Source: Lachnospiraceae bacterium
GTDB taxonomy: Bacteria > Bacillota > Clostridia > Lachnospirales > Lachnospiraceae
Assembly: GCA_009774615.1 (NCBI GenBank)
Contig: VSOC01000033.1
Coordinates: 25,747-33,158 of the forward strand
Direction of reading: 5' to 3'
DNA: 7,412 nucleotides
Positions within the stretch are counted from its first letter, which is position 1, and the number at the start of each line of letters is the position of its first letter. Both the position numbers and the translations under genes were made by a program. The notes under the pieces are model-generated. The model was not told where the DNA came from, did not search any database, and was given only the letters and a program-made list of their open reading frames with translations. Shown here piece by piece: positions 1-6,165 of this stretch.

Positions 1-17
1 AATGACTAATTTATCGT

Positions 18-46
18 TTGCATTTTCTCAAAAGCTTTGCTATAGT
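18..46 (+). promoter_or_regulatory. Sigma-A-type promoter for the first hemerythrin gene
   Basis: A -35 box TTGCAT (18-23), a 17-bp spacer and a -10 box TATAGT (41-46) are visible. The -10 is preceded by TGC, which gives an extended -10. Transcription should start near 53, leaving a leader of about 145 nt before the start codon at 198. Spacing and box quality make this one of the better promoters in the window; the start site is inferred. Confidence 0.75.
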
Positions 47-62
47 AAGTAGTGAAAGATAA

Positions 63-181
63 GCCGGACAGGGTCTGGCAGAGGATAGAATTGCAGCGGG
101 AAATCAGCTTAAACCGCTGCAGAGGATGAATAAATATTTTAAAAATTTAAACATCTGCAGACGATAAGGATTTGTCTGCGG
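63..181 (+). promoter_or_regulatory. Structured 5' leader with three stem-loops
   Basis: Three potential RNA hairpins lie between the promoter and the ribosome binding site. Hairpin 1 pairs 63-69 with 73-79 (7 bp including one G-U). Hairpin 2 pairs 92-99 with 114-121 (8 bp, GC-rich, 14-nt loop). Hairpin 3 pairs 155-162 with 174-181 and ends one base before the AAAGGAGG ribosome binding site at 183-190. An AT-rich single-stranded-looking stretch (about 130-151) separates hairpins 2 and 3. I recognise no known riboswitch family. The closeness of hairpin 3 to the ribosome binding site would allow translational control, but that is inference. Confidence 0.4.
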
Positions 182-197
182 CAAAGGAGGCTATTTT

Positions 198-1547
198 ATG
201 AACAATCAACTGCTATGGAAAGAAGAGTATAATATTGGGGTGGATATTATTGATAATGAACATCAGAGATTGTTTCAGATTATCAATAATCTTTTTATGT
301 TAGGAAAGCAAAACCGAAATAACCCGAAGGCATATCAGGATGGAATTAAGTTTTTTAAAGAACATACGATGAGTCATTTTGAAGATGAGGAATTGTATAT
401 GTGTTCGATCCAATATGAGGGACTGGAAACACACCGCCGCTTACATAAAGGATTCCGGGAAAATACGCTTCCGGCGCTTGAAGAAGAACTGATACGGGAA
501 GCTTATTCTCTTGCTTCAGTCGAGCATTTTCTCGGTGTCTGCGCCGGATGGATGATTGGACATACGCTGACCGAGGATCGCGCCATCGTGGGTGATAAGA
601 TAAGCCAGTGGAGAGATCTGCTGCCAAATGAAGAAATTAAGGCGATGGAAATGGTAATATCCAGCCTTATTCATGATATGTTCCATCTGGAAACCAAGGT
701 GGTAAGCAATGCCTACGGCGGAGAACGGCTGGGAAAAAGCGTGTATTACCGGCTGGTTTACGGATCGGATGATAAGGACAAACAGTGGGAAATTGTCCTG
801 GCATTTGAAGAAAAGCTTCTGGTCAATACGGTCGGAAAGATCCTGGGCACGCAGTCCGATAAGCTGGATATTATGCTGATTAATACATCGCGCTATGTGG
901 CAAAGCAGTTTGTATGGCGGGTAATGCAGCATTTTCCGTCCTTAAAGCTTTACGAGATAAAGCAGGAAAACCTTCTGACCTATGATAAGTTTTTAGAGGT
1001 ATTTGAAAAGAAAAAACCGCAGCTCAGCCTGCTGTTTGATACCAGTGCGGGATATTTTTCGTATTGTGTAATTGCCCCGCATCTTCTGGAAGAAGGGATT
1101 GGCGTGCCGATTGGGGCGGATAACGCGATGACGGAGATTGAGCGCTATCTTTTAAAACGGGAGAGAAACCGCAAGCACAAGATTTTGGTGGTGGATGATT
1201 CCGTAACGATAAGGCAGGGGCTTAAAAATCTGTTTAGCGCCGACTACGATGTGAATCTGGCAAGATCCGGCGTGGCTGCCATTCGAGCCATTACCCTGGA
1301 AAAACCGGATCTGGTACTGCTGGATTATGAGATGCCGGTCTGCGACGGCAGGCATACTTTAGAGATGCTCCGCTCGGAAGAAGAATTTGCCGATATTCCT
1401 GTGATCTTTCTGACCAGCAGGGGTGACCCGGAAAGCGTGAGCAAGGTTATGGATTTAAAACCGGAGGGCTATATGTTAAAGTATTTAAAACCAACCGAGA
1501 TCAAGAACCGGATTGATGAATATTTTCAGAGGAAAAGCGCTGAGTAA
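198..1547 (+). CDS. Hemerythrin / CheX-like / receiver-domain signalling protein, copy 1
   Basis: This 449-residue protein has three parts. Residues about 1-135 are a bacteriohemerythrin domain with the full diiron ligand set visible: H22, H60, E64, H79, H83, H122 and D127. Such domains bind oxygen, or sense oxygen, NO or redox state. Residues about 145-315 form an alpha/beta domain that I tentatively read as CheX-like (CheY-phosphatase fold). Residues about 327-445 are a response-regulator receiver with acidic pair D333/D334, phosphoacceptor D376, T406 and K431-P432. There is no signal peptide, membrane segment or DNA-binding output domain, so it is probably a cytoplasmic sensor-adaptor feeding chemotaxis-like or two-component phosphotransfer. 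The ATG at 198 sits 7 nt after AAAGGAGG. A close paralogue follows directly. Hemerythrin and receiver calls are firm; the middle domain and the biological role are inferred. Confidence 0.88.
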   Translation: MNNQLLWKEEYNIGVDIIDNEHQRLFQIINNLFMLGKQNRNNPKAYQDGIKFFKEHTMSHFEDEELYMCSIQYEGLETHRRLHKGFRENTLPALEEELIREAYSLASVEHFLGVCAGWMIGHTLTEDRAIVGDKISQWRDLLPNEEIKAMEMVISSLIHDMFHLETKVVSNAYGGERLGKSVYYRLVYGSDDKDKQWEIVLAFEEKLLVNTVGKILGTQSDKLDIMLINTSRYVAKQFVWRVMQHFPSLKLYEIKQENLLTYDKFLEVFEKKKPQLSLLFDTSAGYFSYCVIAPHLLEEGIGVPIGADNAMTEIERYLLKRERNRKHKILVVDDSVTIRQGLKNLFSADYDVNLARSGVAAIRAITLEKPDLVLLDYEMPVCDGRHTLEMLRSEEEFADIPVIFLTSRGDPESVSKVMDLKPEGYMLKYLKPTEIKNRIDEYFQRKSAE

Positions 1548-1667
1548 CCAAAAAACCACACCATGAATATACTATCCTATAAGAAATGGACAGCTTATTT
1601 GACGGCGGCAGTGCGGCAGCTTAAAGGTATGACGGAAAAGGGTCAATGCGGCAGGGAAGGATAATTC
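1548..1667 (+). promoter_or_regulatory. Spacer between the paralogues, possible weak promoter
   Basis: This 120-bp gap has no convincing terminator, so read-through from the first gene is likely. A TTGACG box (1599-1604) followed after 17 bp by a poor TAAAGG box (1622-1627) could be a weak internal promoter. The 7-mer GCGGCAG occurs at 1605-1611, 1613-1619 and 1648-1654, the last touching the ribosome binding site region (AGGGAAGG, 1653-1660). None of these is strong evidence of regulation. Confidence 0.25.
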
Positions 1668-3032
1668 ATGGAGAATCAGGTATTGTGGAAGGAAGAATAT
1701 AATATCGGCGTGGATATTATCGATCAGGAACACCAGAAATTGTTTCAGACAATTAATGAACTTTTTGCCCTTCGGAGAGAAAAAAGGAAGAATCGCAGGG
1801 CTTACCAGGAAGGGATTCAGTTTTTAAAAGAACACGCGATGAGCCATTTTGAAAATGAAGAACTGTATATGAAATCTATCGGCTATCAGGGATTAGACAT
1901 GCACCGGCGTCTGCACCGCGGATTTCGCGAGGACACGCTTCCTGCACTTGAGGAAGAATTACTGCGGGAGGACTATTCTCCGGCAGCCGTGGATCATTTT
2001 CTGGGTGTCTGCACCGGATGGCTGATTGGACATACCCTGACCGAGGATCAGGCCATTACCGGGGAGAAGATGAGCAAGTGGGCAGGTTTGCTGCCGGATG
2101 AAGAGGTCAAGGCGATGGAGATGGTCATTGCCTGCCTTATCCAGGATATGTTTCAGTTAGAAGCAAAGGTGGTCAGCGATGCCTACGGCGGGGAGCGGTT
2201 TGGGAAAGGTGTGTACTACCGGCTGATTTACGGAACAAAAGATGAGGATAAGCAGTGGGAGATTGTTCTTGTCTTTGAAGAAAAGCTTCTGGTTAATACC
2301 GTGGGGAAAATCATGGGGATTACCTCCGATAAGCTGGATGTTATGCTGATCAATGCTTCCCGCTACGTCGCCAAACAGTTTGTCTGGTGGGTAATGCACC
2401 GTTTTCCTTCGTTTAAGCTTTATGAGATGAAGCAGGAAAACCTTTTGACCTATGATAAGTTTCAGGAGGTATTTGCAAAGAAAAAACCGCAGGTGAGCCT
2501 GCTGTTTGCAACCGATGCGGGGTATTTTTCTTACTGTGTAATTGCCCCGCATTTGCTGGAAGAAGGGATCGGGGTGTCCATCAGGGCGGATAATGCGATG
2601 GCGGAGATTGAACGTTATCTGATAAAAAGGGAGCGGACACCCCGTTCGAAAATCCTGGTGGTGGACGATTCGGTGATGATTCGGGAGGAAATGAAACATC
2701 TTCTGAGCAAGGACTATGACGTCACCATGGCAAGGTCGGGGATGGCAGCCATTCGGGCCATTACCTTAGATAAGCCGGATTTGGTGATGCTGGACTATGA
2801 GATGCCGGTCTGCGACGGGATGCACACTTTGGAAATGCTCCGATCCGAAGAAGAATATGCTGATGTCCCCGTGATTTTCCTGACCGGAAGGGGCGACCCG
2901 GAGAGTGTAAAAAAGGTTTTGGATCTGAAGCCGGAGGGTTATATACTGAAGTATTTAAAACCGATGGAGATAAAGAACAGGATTGATGAGTATTTTAAAC
3001 TGCAAAGCAGCAAAAAAGAGATTAAGCTGTAA
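1668..3032 (+). CDS. Hemerythrin / CheX-like / receiver-domain signalling protein, copy 2
   Basis: This 454-residue protein is a paralogue of the gene just upstream, aligning without gaps through residue 445 with about 77% identity (346 of 449 by hand count). All diiron ligands are kept (H22, H60, E64, H79, H83, H122, D127), as are the receiver residues D333/D334, D376, T406 and K431. The copies differ most at residues about 34-45 and 131-140, both outside the ligand set, and in the tail, where this copy adds a Lys-rich extension. The putative CheX-like middle (about 145-315) is the best conserved part, for example identical at 231-240 and 291-300. AGGGAAGG at 1653-1660 precedes the ATG by 7 nt. 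The stop codon lies in the loop of the terminator. A tandem duplication followed by divergence is the simplest explanation; whether the pair act together is unknown. Confidence 0.88.
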   Translation: MENQVLWKEEYNIGVDIIDQEHQKLFQTINELFALRREKRKNRRAYQEGIQFLKEHAMSHFENEELYMKSIGYQGLDMHRRLHRGFREDTLPALEEELLREDYSPAAVDHFLGVCTGWLIGHTLTEDQAITGEKMSKWAGLLPDEEVKAMEMVIACLIQDMFQLEAKVVSDAYGGERFGKGVYYRLIYGTKDEDKQWEIVLVFEEKLLVNTVGKIMGITSDKLDVMLINASRYVAKQFVWWVMHRFPSFKLYEMKQENLLTYDKFQEVFAKKKPQVSLLFATDAGYFSYCVIAPHLLEEGIGVSIRADNAMAEIERYLIKRERTPRSKILVVDDSVMIREEMKHLLSKDYDVTMARSGMAAIRAITLDKPDLVMLDYEMPVCDGMHTLEMLRSEEEYADVPVIFLTGRGDPESVKKVLDLKPEGYILKYLKPMEIKNRIDEYFKLQSSKKEIKL

Positions 3033-3047
3033 AGCTTAATCTCTTTT
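3014..3047. terminator. Bidirectional intrinsic terminator overlapping the stop codon
   Basis: A perfect 15-bp inverted repeat (3014-3028 with 3033-3047) has a 4-nt loop, GTAA. The TAA stop of the second hemerythrin gene (3030-3032) lies in that loop, and the last codons form the 5' arm. On the plus strand the 3' arm ends in TTTT. On the minus strand it runs into six T residues (complement of 3012-3017). It can therefore end both the hemerythrin transcript and the convergent tRNA-Ala transcript. Confidence 0.88.
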
Positions 3048-3053
3048 ATTCCA

Positions 3054-3126
3054 TGGAGCATACGGGATTCGAACCCGTGACCTCCACACTGCCAGTGTGG
3101 CACGCTCCCAACTGCGCTAATGCCCC
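3054..3126 (-). tRNA. tRNA-Ala, anticodon GGC
   Basis: The reverse complement folds as a complete 73-nt cloverleaf. It has a 7-bp acceptor stem, a D arm with 4-bp stem, a 5-bp anticodon stem with loop CTGGCAG (anticodon GGC, reading GCC and GCT alanine codons), a 5-nt variable loop, and a T arm with 5-bp stem and loop TTCGAAC. The acceptor stem carries the G3-U70 wobble that marks alanine tRNAs, and the discriminator base is A73. The CCA end is not encoded and must be added after transcription. It is a single tRNA gene, not part of a visible cluster. Confidence 0.96.
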
Positions 3127-3136
3127 GAACGAAAGT

Positions 3137-3165
3137 AGTATAACATAAAACCTGGGGCTTGTAAA
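3137..3165 (-). promoter_or_regulatory. Promoter of tRNA-Ala
   Basis: Reading the minus strand, TTTACA (3165-3160) is the -35 box and TATACT (3142-3137) the -10 box, with exactly 17 bp between. TGT directly before the -10 makes it an extended -10. The -10 ends 11 bp from the mature tRNA 5' end at 3126, so the precursor leader would be only a few nucleotides. This is a strong, rRNA/tRNA-like promoter. Confidence 0.88.
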
Positions 3166-3196
3166 GAAGAAAATGATTTTTTCGGTATATTTTCAG

Positions 3197-3204
3197 GTAT
3201 ATCG
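3197..3204. repeat. Left 8-bp target site duplication
   Basis: GTATATCG abuts the left terminal inverted repeat of the small element at 3205-3336 and matches exactly the 8 bp abutting its right end (3337-3344). Direct repeats in precisely these positions are the footprint of transposase-mediated insertion. Confidence 0.7.
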
Positions 3205-3336
3205 GTTACTGTTCATGTAGGTCTGCGCACTTGCTGCGCTGACCGTAGGTTAAACTGGGCCAGTGAGCAAAAATCCCATCGACGAAGGCGATTTTCATGG
3301 ATTTTTGCCTGTTGCTGTGAACGTGTGAACAGTAAC
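3205..3336. mobile_element. MITE-like non-autonomous element, 132 bp
   Basis: The element begins GTTACTGTTCA (3205-3215) and ends with its exact reverse complement (3326-3336), giving perfect 11-bp terminal inverted repeats. It is flanked by an exact 8-bp direct repeat. It holds no coding frame. Inside are two further hairpins: 3220-3229 with 3235-3244 (9 bp with one T-T mismatch) and 3267-3276 with 3299-3308 (perfect 10 bp). This is the layout of a miniature inverted-repeat transposable element mobilised by a transposase encoded elsewhere. Several IS families make 8-bp duplications (IS66, IS256 and ISL3 among them), but the ends do not let me choose one. It sits between the divergent tRNA-Ala and regulator promoters without breaking either. 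Confidence 0.75.
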
Positions 3337-3344
3337 GTATATCG
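3337..3344. repeat. Right 8-bp target site duplication
   Basis: GTATATCG directly after the right terminal inverted repeat is identical to 3197-3204. Removing the element plus one copy would restore an uninterrupted intergenic sequence. Confidence 0.7.
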
Positions 3345-3455
3345 GCGTATGTGCCTGTGTAGGCTTCCTAAGATAAAATAATGTTGGAGTCAAAATTCAA
3401 TTTGCGTCGTTATTTGTCTAAAAAAGAAAATTATTCCAAAAAACGGGGAAAATGG
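3345..3455. other. AT-rich non-coding spacer upstream of the regulator promoter
   Basis: Together with the neighbouring element and the following leader, this belongs to a gene-free stretch of about 490 bp (3127-3615). Between the right duplication and the promoter box at 3456 I see only AT-rich sequence, with no reading frame carrying a ribosome binding site and no convincing hairpin. Confidence 0.5.
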
Positions 3456-3484
3456 TAGACTTTATCGGGTGCCTGCGATATAAT
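3456..3484 (+). promoter_or_regulatory. Promoter of the BTAD regulator gene
   Basis: A perfect -10 box TATAAT (3479-3484) follows a -35-like TAGACT (3456-3461) at a 17-bp spacing. Transcription would start near 3491, giving a leader of about 125 nt before the start codon at 3616. The leader contains no clear terminator-type hairpin. The likely transcript includes the downstream Uma2 gene. Confidence 0.65.
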
Positions 3485-3615
3485 AAAAAAGGCTGTATTT
3501 TCGCCTATAAACAGAATATTGTTTCTCTATATGTACAAAAGAAGGGATATTTTTCTGAAATTTTGTGCCGGAGGATTGAAGGAACAGCCTCTGCATAAAA
3601 GACAGGGGTGATGGG

Positions 3616-4905
3616 ATGAAAAATAAGGAAACAGATAATGTATTAAAAGTAGCGATGTTCGGTGGGTTTTCGATGAATTATAATGATGTCCCACTTGCCT
3701 TTGGTCGGGCCTATCGCTTAAAGTATATTCAGTTATTTCAGCTTCTGCTGCTGAATCAGGCAAAGGGAATTGCCAAGGATGTACTGTTAGAGAACCTTTA
3801 TGGGATGCAGGATGGTGCAAACCGTAACAACAGCTTGAATAATTTAATTTTTCGCCTGCGCAAGCACCTTCTGGAACTTGGGTTTGCGGCTTCAGATGAT
3901 ATTGTCCTGAAAAACGGAAGATGTTTTCTGGTTATGGAGGAGGAGATCGAAGTTGATGTCTTAGAGTTTCAGCGTCTGGTGAAACAGGCAAATCAGGAGA
4001 AGGACACACAGAAAAAGGCAGATATACTGTTTCAGGCAGTGGAACTGTACCAGGGGGAACTTCTGCCGCAGATTTCTACCGAGCTGTGGGTGACGGTGGA
4101 AAGTCTGCAGTGCAAGCGCCAGCTTGAAGAGGCGGTCAAGGTACTTGGCGGGCTTTTGCAAGAGGACAGGGAATTTCATCGCCTGCGCAGTCTTTACGGT
4201 CGGCTTGCACAGATCTATCCGTTGGAAAACTGGCAGGAGAAGGAAATCGAGTGCCTGATGTCGATGAACCAGCACCAGGAAGCCTGTCAGCTCTATCAGA
4301 GTACGGTTGACTTATATATAGAAGAATTAGGTGTGCCGCCTACGGGAGAGTATCTGAAGCGTTTTCAGGCGATGGGAAAGAAACTCTCCGGCCAGTCTGA
4401 AAATATCCGGGCGATCCAGCAGGAACTCCAGGAACAGAAACCGTTTTCCGGGGCGTATTACTGCTGTTATCCAAGTTTTATCGACAGCTACCGCCTGATG
4501 TCCCGCCTGATGGAGAGAAACGGACAGTCCATCTATCTGATGCTCTGCACCCTGGTGGACGCAAAAGGAGCACCGTTAAACAGCCATAAGATGGTGGCAA
4601 AGAAGATGGAGTGGCTGTTCGAGGCTATGGGTCGGGCGATGCGTTCCGGCGACGTCTATACCAAATACAGTGTCTGTCAGTATCTGGCGCTTCTTCTGGG
4701 AACGAACCAGGAAGACTGCTCGATCGTATCCTCGCGCATTGACCAGAAGTATATGGAACTGAGCGGCGGGGGAAGAAGAGAAGTGCAGTACTACGTCACC
4801 TCCCTGGCCACAATTCCCGACGAACCAGATAAGCACAATTTCCGCAGGAATCTGGGAACATGGGGCGGACAGTCGGCAGCGGCGGCAGGGATGAAAAAAA
4901 AGTAG
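3616..4905 (+). CDS. BTAD (SARP-like) transcriptional regulator with degenerate GGDEF-like C-terminus
   Basis: The 429-residue protein starts with a winged-helix segment (about 10-107) including the NSLNNLIFRLRKHL helix (72-85) expected for DNA recognition in OmpR/SARP-type domains. A bacterial transcriptional activation (BTAD) region of TPR-like helices follows (about 112-255); the stretch VDVLEFQRLV (113-122) and the closing YIEELGVPPT (234-243) are typical. Residues about 300-400 have the strand-helix-strand order of a GGDEF/cyclase fold. KYSVCQYLALLL (350-361) falls where RYGGDEF plus the next strand would be, but the catalytic motif is absent. It is probably a cytoplasmic DNA-binding regulator whose C-terminus senses or binds rather than synthesises. 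The ATG at 3616 follows AGGGG (3604-3608); an ATG at 3611 is out of frame and closes after two codons. The target genes are unknown. Confidence 0.8.
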   Translation: MKNKETDNVLKVAMFGGFSMNYNDVPLAFGRAYRLKYIQLFQLLLLNQAKGIAKDVLLENLYGMQDGANRNNSLNNLIFRLRKHLLELGFAASDDIVLKNGRCFLVMEEEIEVDVLEFQRLVKQANQEKDTQKKADILFQAVELYQGELLPQISTELWVTVESLQCKRQLEEAVKVLGGLLQEDREFHRLRSLYGRLAQIYPLENWQEKEIECLMSMNQHQEACQLYQSTVDLYIEELGVPPTGEYLKRFQAMGKKLSGQSENIRAIQQELQEQKPFSGAYYCCYPSFIDSYRLMSRLMERNGQSIYLMLCTLVDAKGAPLNSHKMVAKKMEWLFEAMGRAMRSGDVYTKYSVCQYLALLLGTNQEDCSIVSSRIDQKYMELSGGGRREVQYYVTSLATIPDEPDKHNFRRNLGTWGGQSAAAAGMKKK

Positions 4906-4953
4906 AAGCATGGTTTGGAAATATTGTTCGGAAAGAAGAAAGGAACAGACACG

Positions 4954-5505
4954 ATGGCACCGGTAACAGCACAGGAAAAGCAGGGGACGATGGAAGATAT
5001 TTACAGACTGCCGGAGGGAAGCAGAGCGGAACTTATTGACGGCAGGATTTATGCCATGGCACCACCCTCACGAAAGCACCAGCGCATTGTGGGAGAACTG
5101 TTTGCCGTTATCCGGGAATATATCCGTCATAAGCAGGGAAGCTGTGAAGTGGATATTGCCCCCTTTGCTGTATTTTTATCCGCGGATGATTCCAAGTATC
5201 TGGAACCGGATATCTCGGTGATCTGTGATAAAGATAAGCTGGATGATCGTGGCTGCAACGGCGCACCGGACTGGATTATCGAAGTTGTATCGCCTGGCAG
5301 CAGGGTTATGGACTATTATACAAAGCTTTCCCTGTATCGGGAGTCCGGTGTGCGGGAGTACTGGATTGTCGATCCTATGAAGCAGATCGTCCTGGTCTAT
5401 GACATGGAACATGACGCAGCACCTGCGATTTATTCCCTTACAGATACCATTAAAGCAAATATTTATGATGACCTGGAGATTGACTTTTCCGGGCTGGAGT
5501 TTTGA
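4954..5505 (+). CDS. Uma2 family (DUF820) putative nuclease
   Basis: From the ATG at 4954 the protein is 183 residues, the usual size for Uma2 proteins, which have the PD-(D/E)XK restriction-endonuclease fold. Family landmarks are present: AELIDG (25-30), KHQRI (41-45), EPDISV (84-89), WIIEVVSP (107-114), YTKLSLYRESGVREYWIVDP (122-141). D86, E110 and K124 are the likely metal-binding or catalytic residues. An upstream TTG at 4915 is in frame, but AAAGGA at 4939-4944 and the family length favour 4954; ATG 4990 is a second, less likely choice. It lies 48 bp after the regulator gene with no terminator between, so they are probably co-transcribed. No methylase is present, so a classical restriction system is not supported; its substrate is unknown. 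Confidence 0.85.
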   Translation: MAPVTAQEKQGTMEDIYRLPEGSRAELIDGRIYAMAPPSRKHQRIVGELFAVIREYIRHKQGSCEVDIAPFAVFLSADDSKYLEPDISVICDKDKLDDRGCNGAPDWIIEVVSPGSRVMDYYTKLSLYRESGVREYWIVDPMKQIVLVYDMEHDAAPAIYSLTDTIKANIYDDLEIDFSGLEF

Positions 5506-5531
5506 TGGAGGGGAAACGAAAGTAAGAAAAA

Positions 5532-5582
5532 GATAAAGCCATGCCTGCTGTAAAAGAGAGCATTTGCAGGCATGGCTTTATC
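5532..5582. terminator. Long hairpin terminator between convergent operons
   Basis: A perfect 17-bp inverted repeat pairs 5532-5548 with 5566-5582 around a 17-nt loop. It lies 26 bp after the Uma2 stop and 22 bp after the stop of the convergent DUF2442 gene. The minus-strand side runs into TTTTTCTTACTTT (complement of 5519-5531), a good T-tract. The plus-strand side has only GGTGTTTT. It should therefore end the minus-strand operon efficiently and the plus-strand unit perhaps less so. Confidence 0.8.
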
Positions 5583-5604
5583 GGTGTTTTAGGATAAATC
5601 AGGT

Positions 5605-5868
5605 TTACATAACAGTGTCGTCACATAAGGTTCCATTTTCCCAAAGTTCATTACAAGACAAGTCAATATCATCATTCCATGATATACCATAACCGCCGGG
5701 ATCTACCTTTACCTGTTCAAATAATCCAGTAACGGTGTAAAGTGTCTTAAACACATCCCATTTTTCAAACAATGGTGCAACGTTATATTGTTTTTTTTCT
5801 CCTGTAGCAAAGTGAACTAATATACGATAAGCTGGCAGTGGATGAACTTCTTTTATTTTGTAAAACAT
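5605..5868 (-). CDS. DUF2442 domain protein, putative partner of DUF4160
   Basis: This 87-residue protein spans one DUF2442 domain: a strand pair with FATGEKKQYNVAPLF (20-34), a central LFEQVKVDPGGYGISW segment (49-64) and the closing DDIDLSCNELWENG (66-79). It has no signal peptide or membrane segment. The start is supported by GAAAGGAAA (complement of 5872-5880) about 5 nt upstream. It begins 24 bp after the stop of the DUF4160 gene and is the second gene of that operon. DUF2442 and DUF4160 genes often occur side by side in bacteria, and small paired genes of this kind suggest a toxin-antitoxin-like module. Which partner would be the toxin is not visible here, and the biochemical function is unknown. 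Confidence 0.85.
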   Translation of the reverse strand: MFYKIKEVHPLPAYRILVHFATGEKKQYNVAPLFEKWDVFKTLYTVTGLFEQVKVDPGGYGISWNDDIDLSCNELWENGTLCDDTVM

Positions 5869-5892
5869 AAATTTCCTTTCTGCTGTCTGCCT

Positions 5893-6147
5893 TTATTCAA
5901 GGGGTGGAAGCTTTTTGAATTCCTGAGTATCCCAGATTTTTAATAAATCTTCTTTGTGGTGTATGGCCCATTCGCGAACGAGTGCTTGACCTTTGGCAGG
6001 TAAATCACCTTCTATCATTTCGAGGGTTTTGATATCAAAAGCCCCCATGTATTCACCATATACAGCGTGAAAATGTGGTGGGTTATGTTCACTTTGCTGA
6101 AAATACATCTTAATAATTATTCCGTAGAATCTTGAAATTACCGGCAT
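5893..6147 (-). CDS. DUF4160 domain protein, first gene of a putative two-gene module
   Basis: The predicted protein is 84 residues and matches DUF4160 over its whole length. It has the opening MPVISRFYGIIIKMYF (1-16), the family signature HNPPHFHAVYGEY (21-33), and a C-terminal helix region with REWAIHHKEDLLKIW (58-72). The His-rich PPHFH motif is the most conserved part and could bind metal or nucleic acid, but no activity is established that I can name. An in-frame ATG at 6267 would add 40 residues, but it lies upstream of the predicted promoter and lacks a good ribosome binding site. The ATG at 6147 has GGAGGTG (complement of 6152-6158) at ideal spacing. It is followed closely by the DUF2442 gene. 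Confidence 0.85.
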   Translation of the reverse strand: MPVISRFYGIIIKMYFQQSEHNPPHFHAVYGEYMGAFDIKTLEMIEGDLPAKGQALVREWAIHHKEDLLKIWDTQEFKKLPPLE

Positions 6148-6165
6148 TTTACACCTCCGTAAGAG

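Noticed and set aside
1605..1654. Three copies of GCGGCAG before the second hemerythrin gene
   Set aside because: The spacing is irregular, the motif is short, and no matching sites were found at the other promoters; not enough for a regulator-binding claim.
2157..2699. Long minus-strand open frame inside the second hemerythrin gene
   Set aside because: Similar antisense frames occur in the paralogue; there is no ribosome binding site, and the plus-strand protein is clearly the conserved one.
3205..3336. Reading the 132-bp element as a rho-independent terminator or riboswitch
   Set aside because: Perfect terminal repeats plus an exact 8-bp flanking duplication are better explained by insertion, and neither neighbouring gene is oriented to need it.
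3490..3590. 7-bp inverted repeat AGGCTGT / ACAGCCT in the regulator leader
   Set aside because: The arms are 87 nt apart and short; such a match is expected by chance in AT-rich leader sequence.
4915..4953. In-frame TTG that would extend the Uma2 protein by 13 residues
   Set aside because: It has no ribosome binding site at proper spacing, the extra residues are not family-like, and ATG 4954 has AAAGGA upstream.
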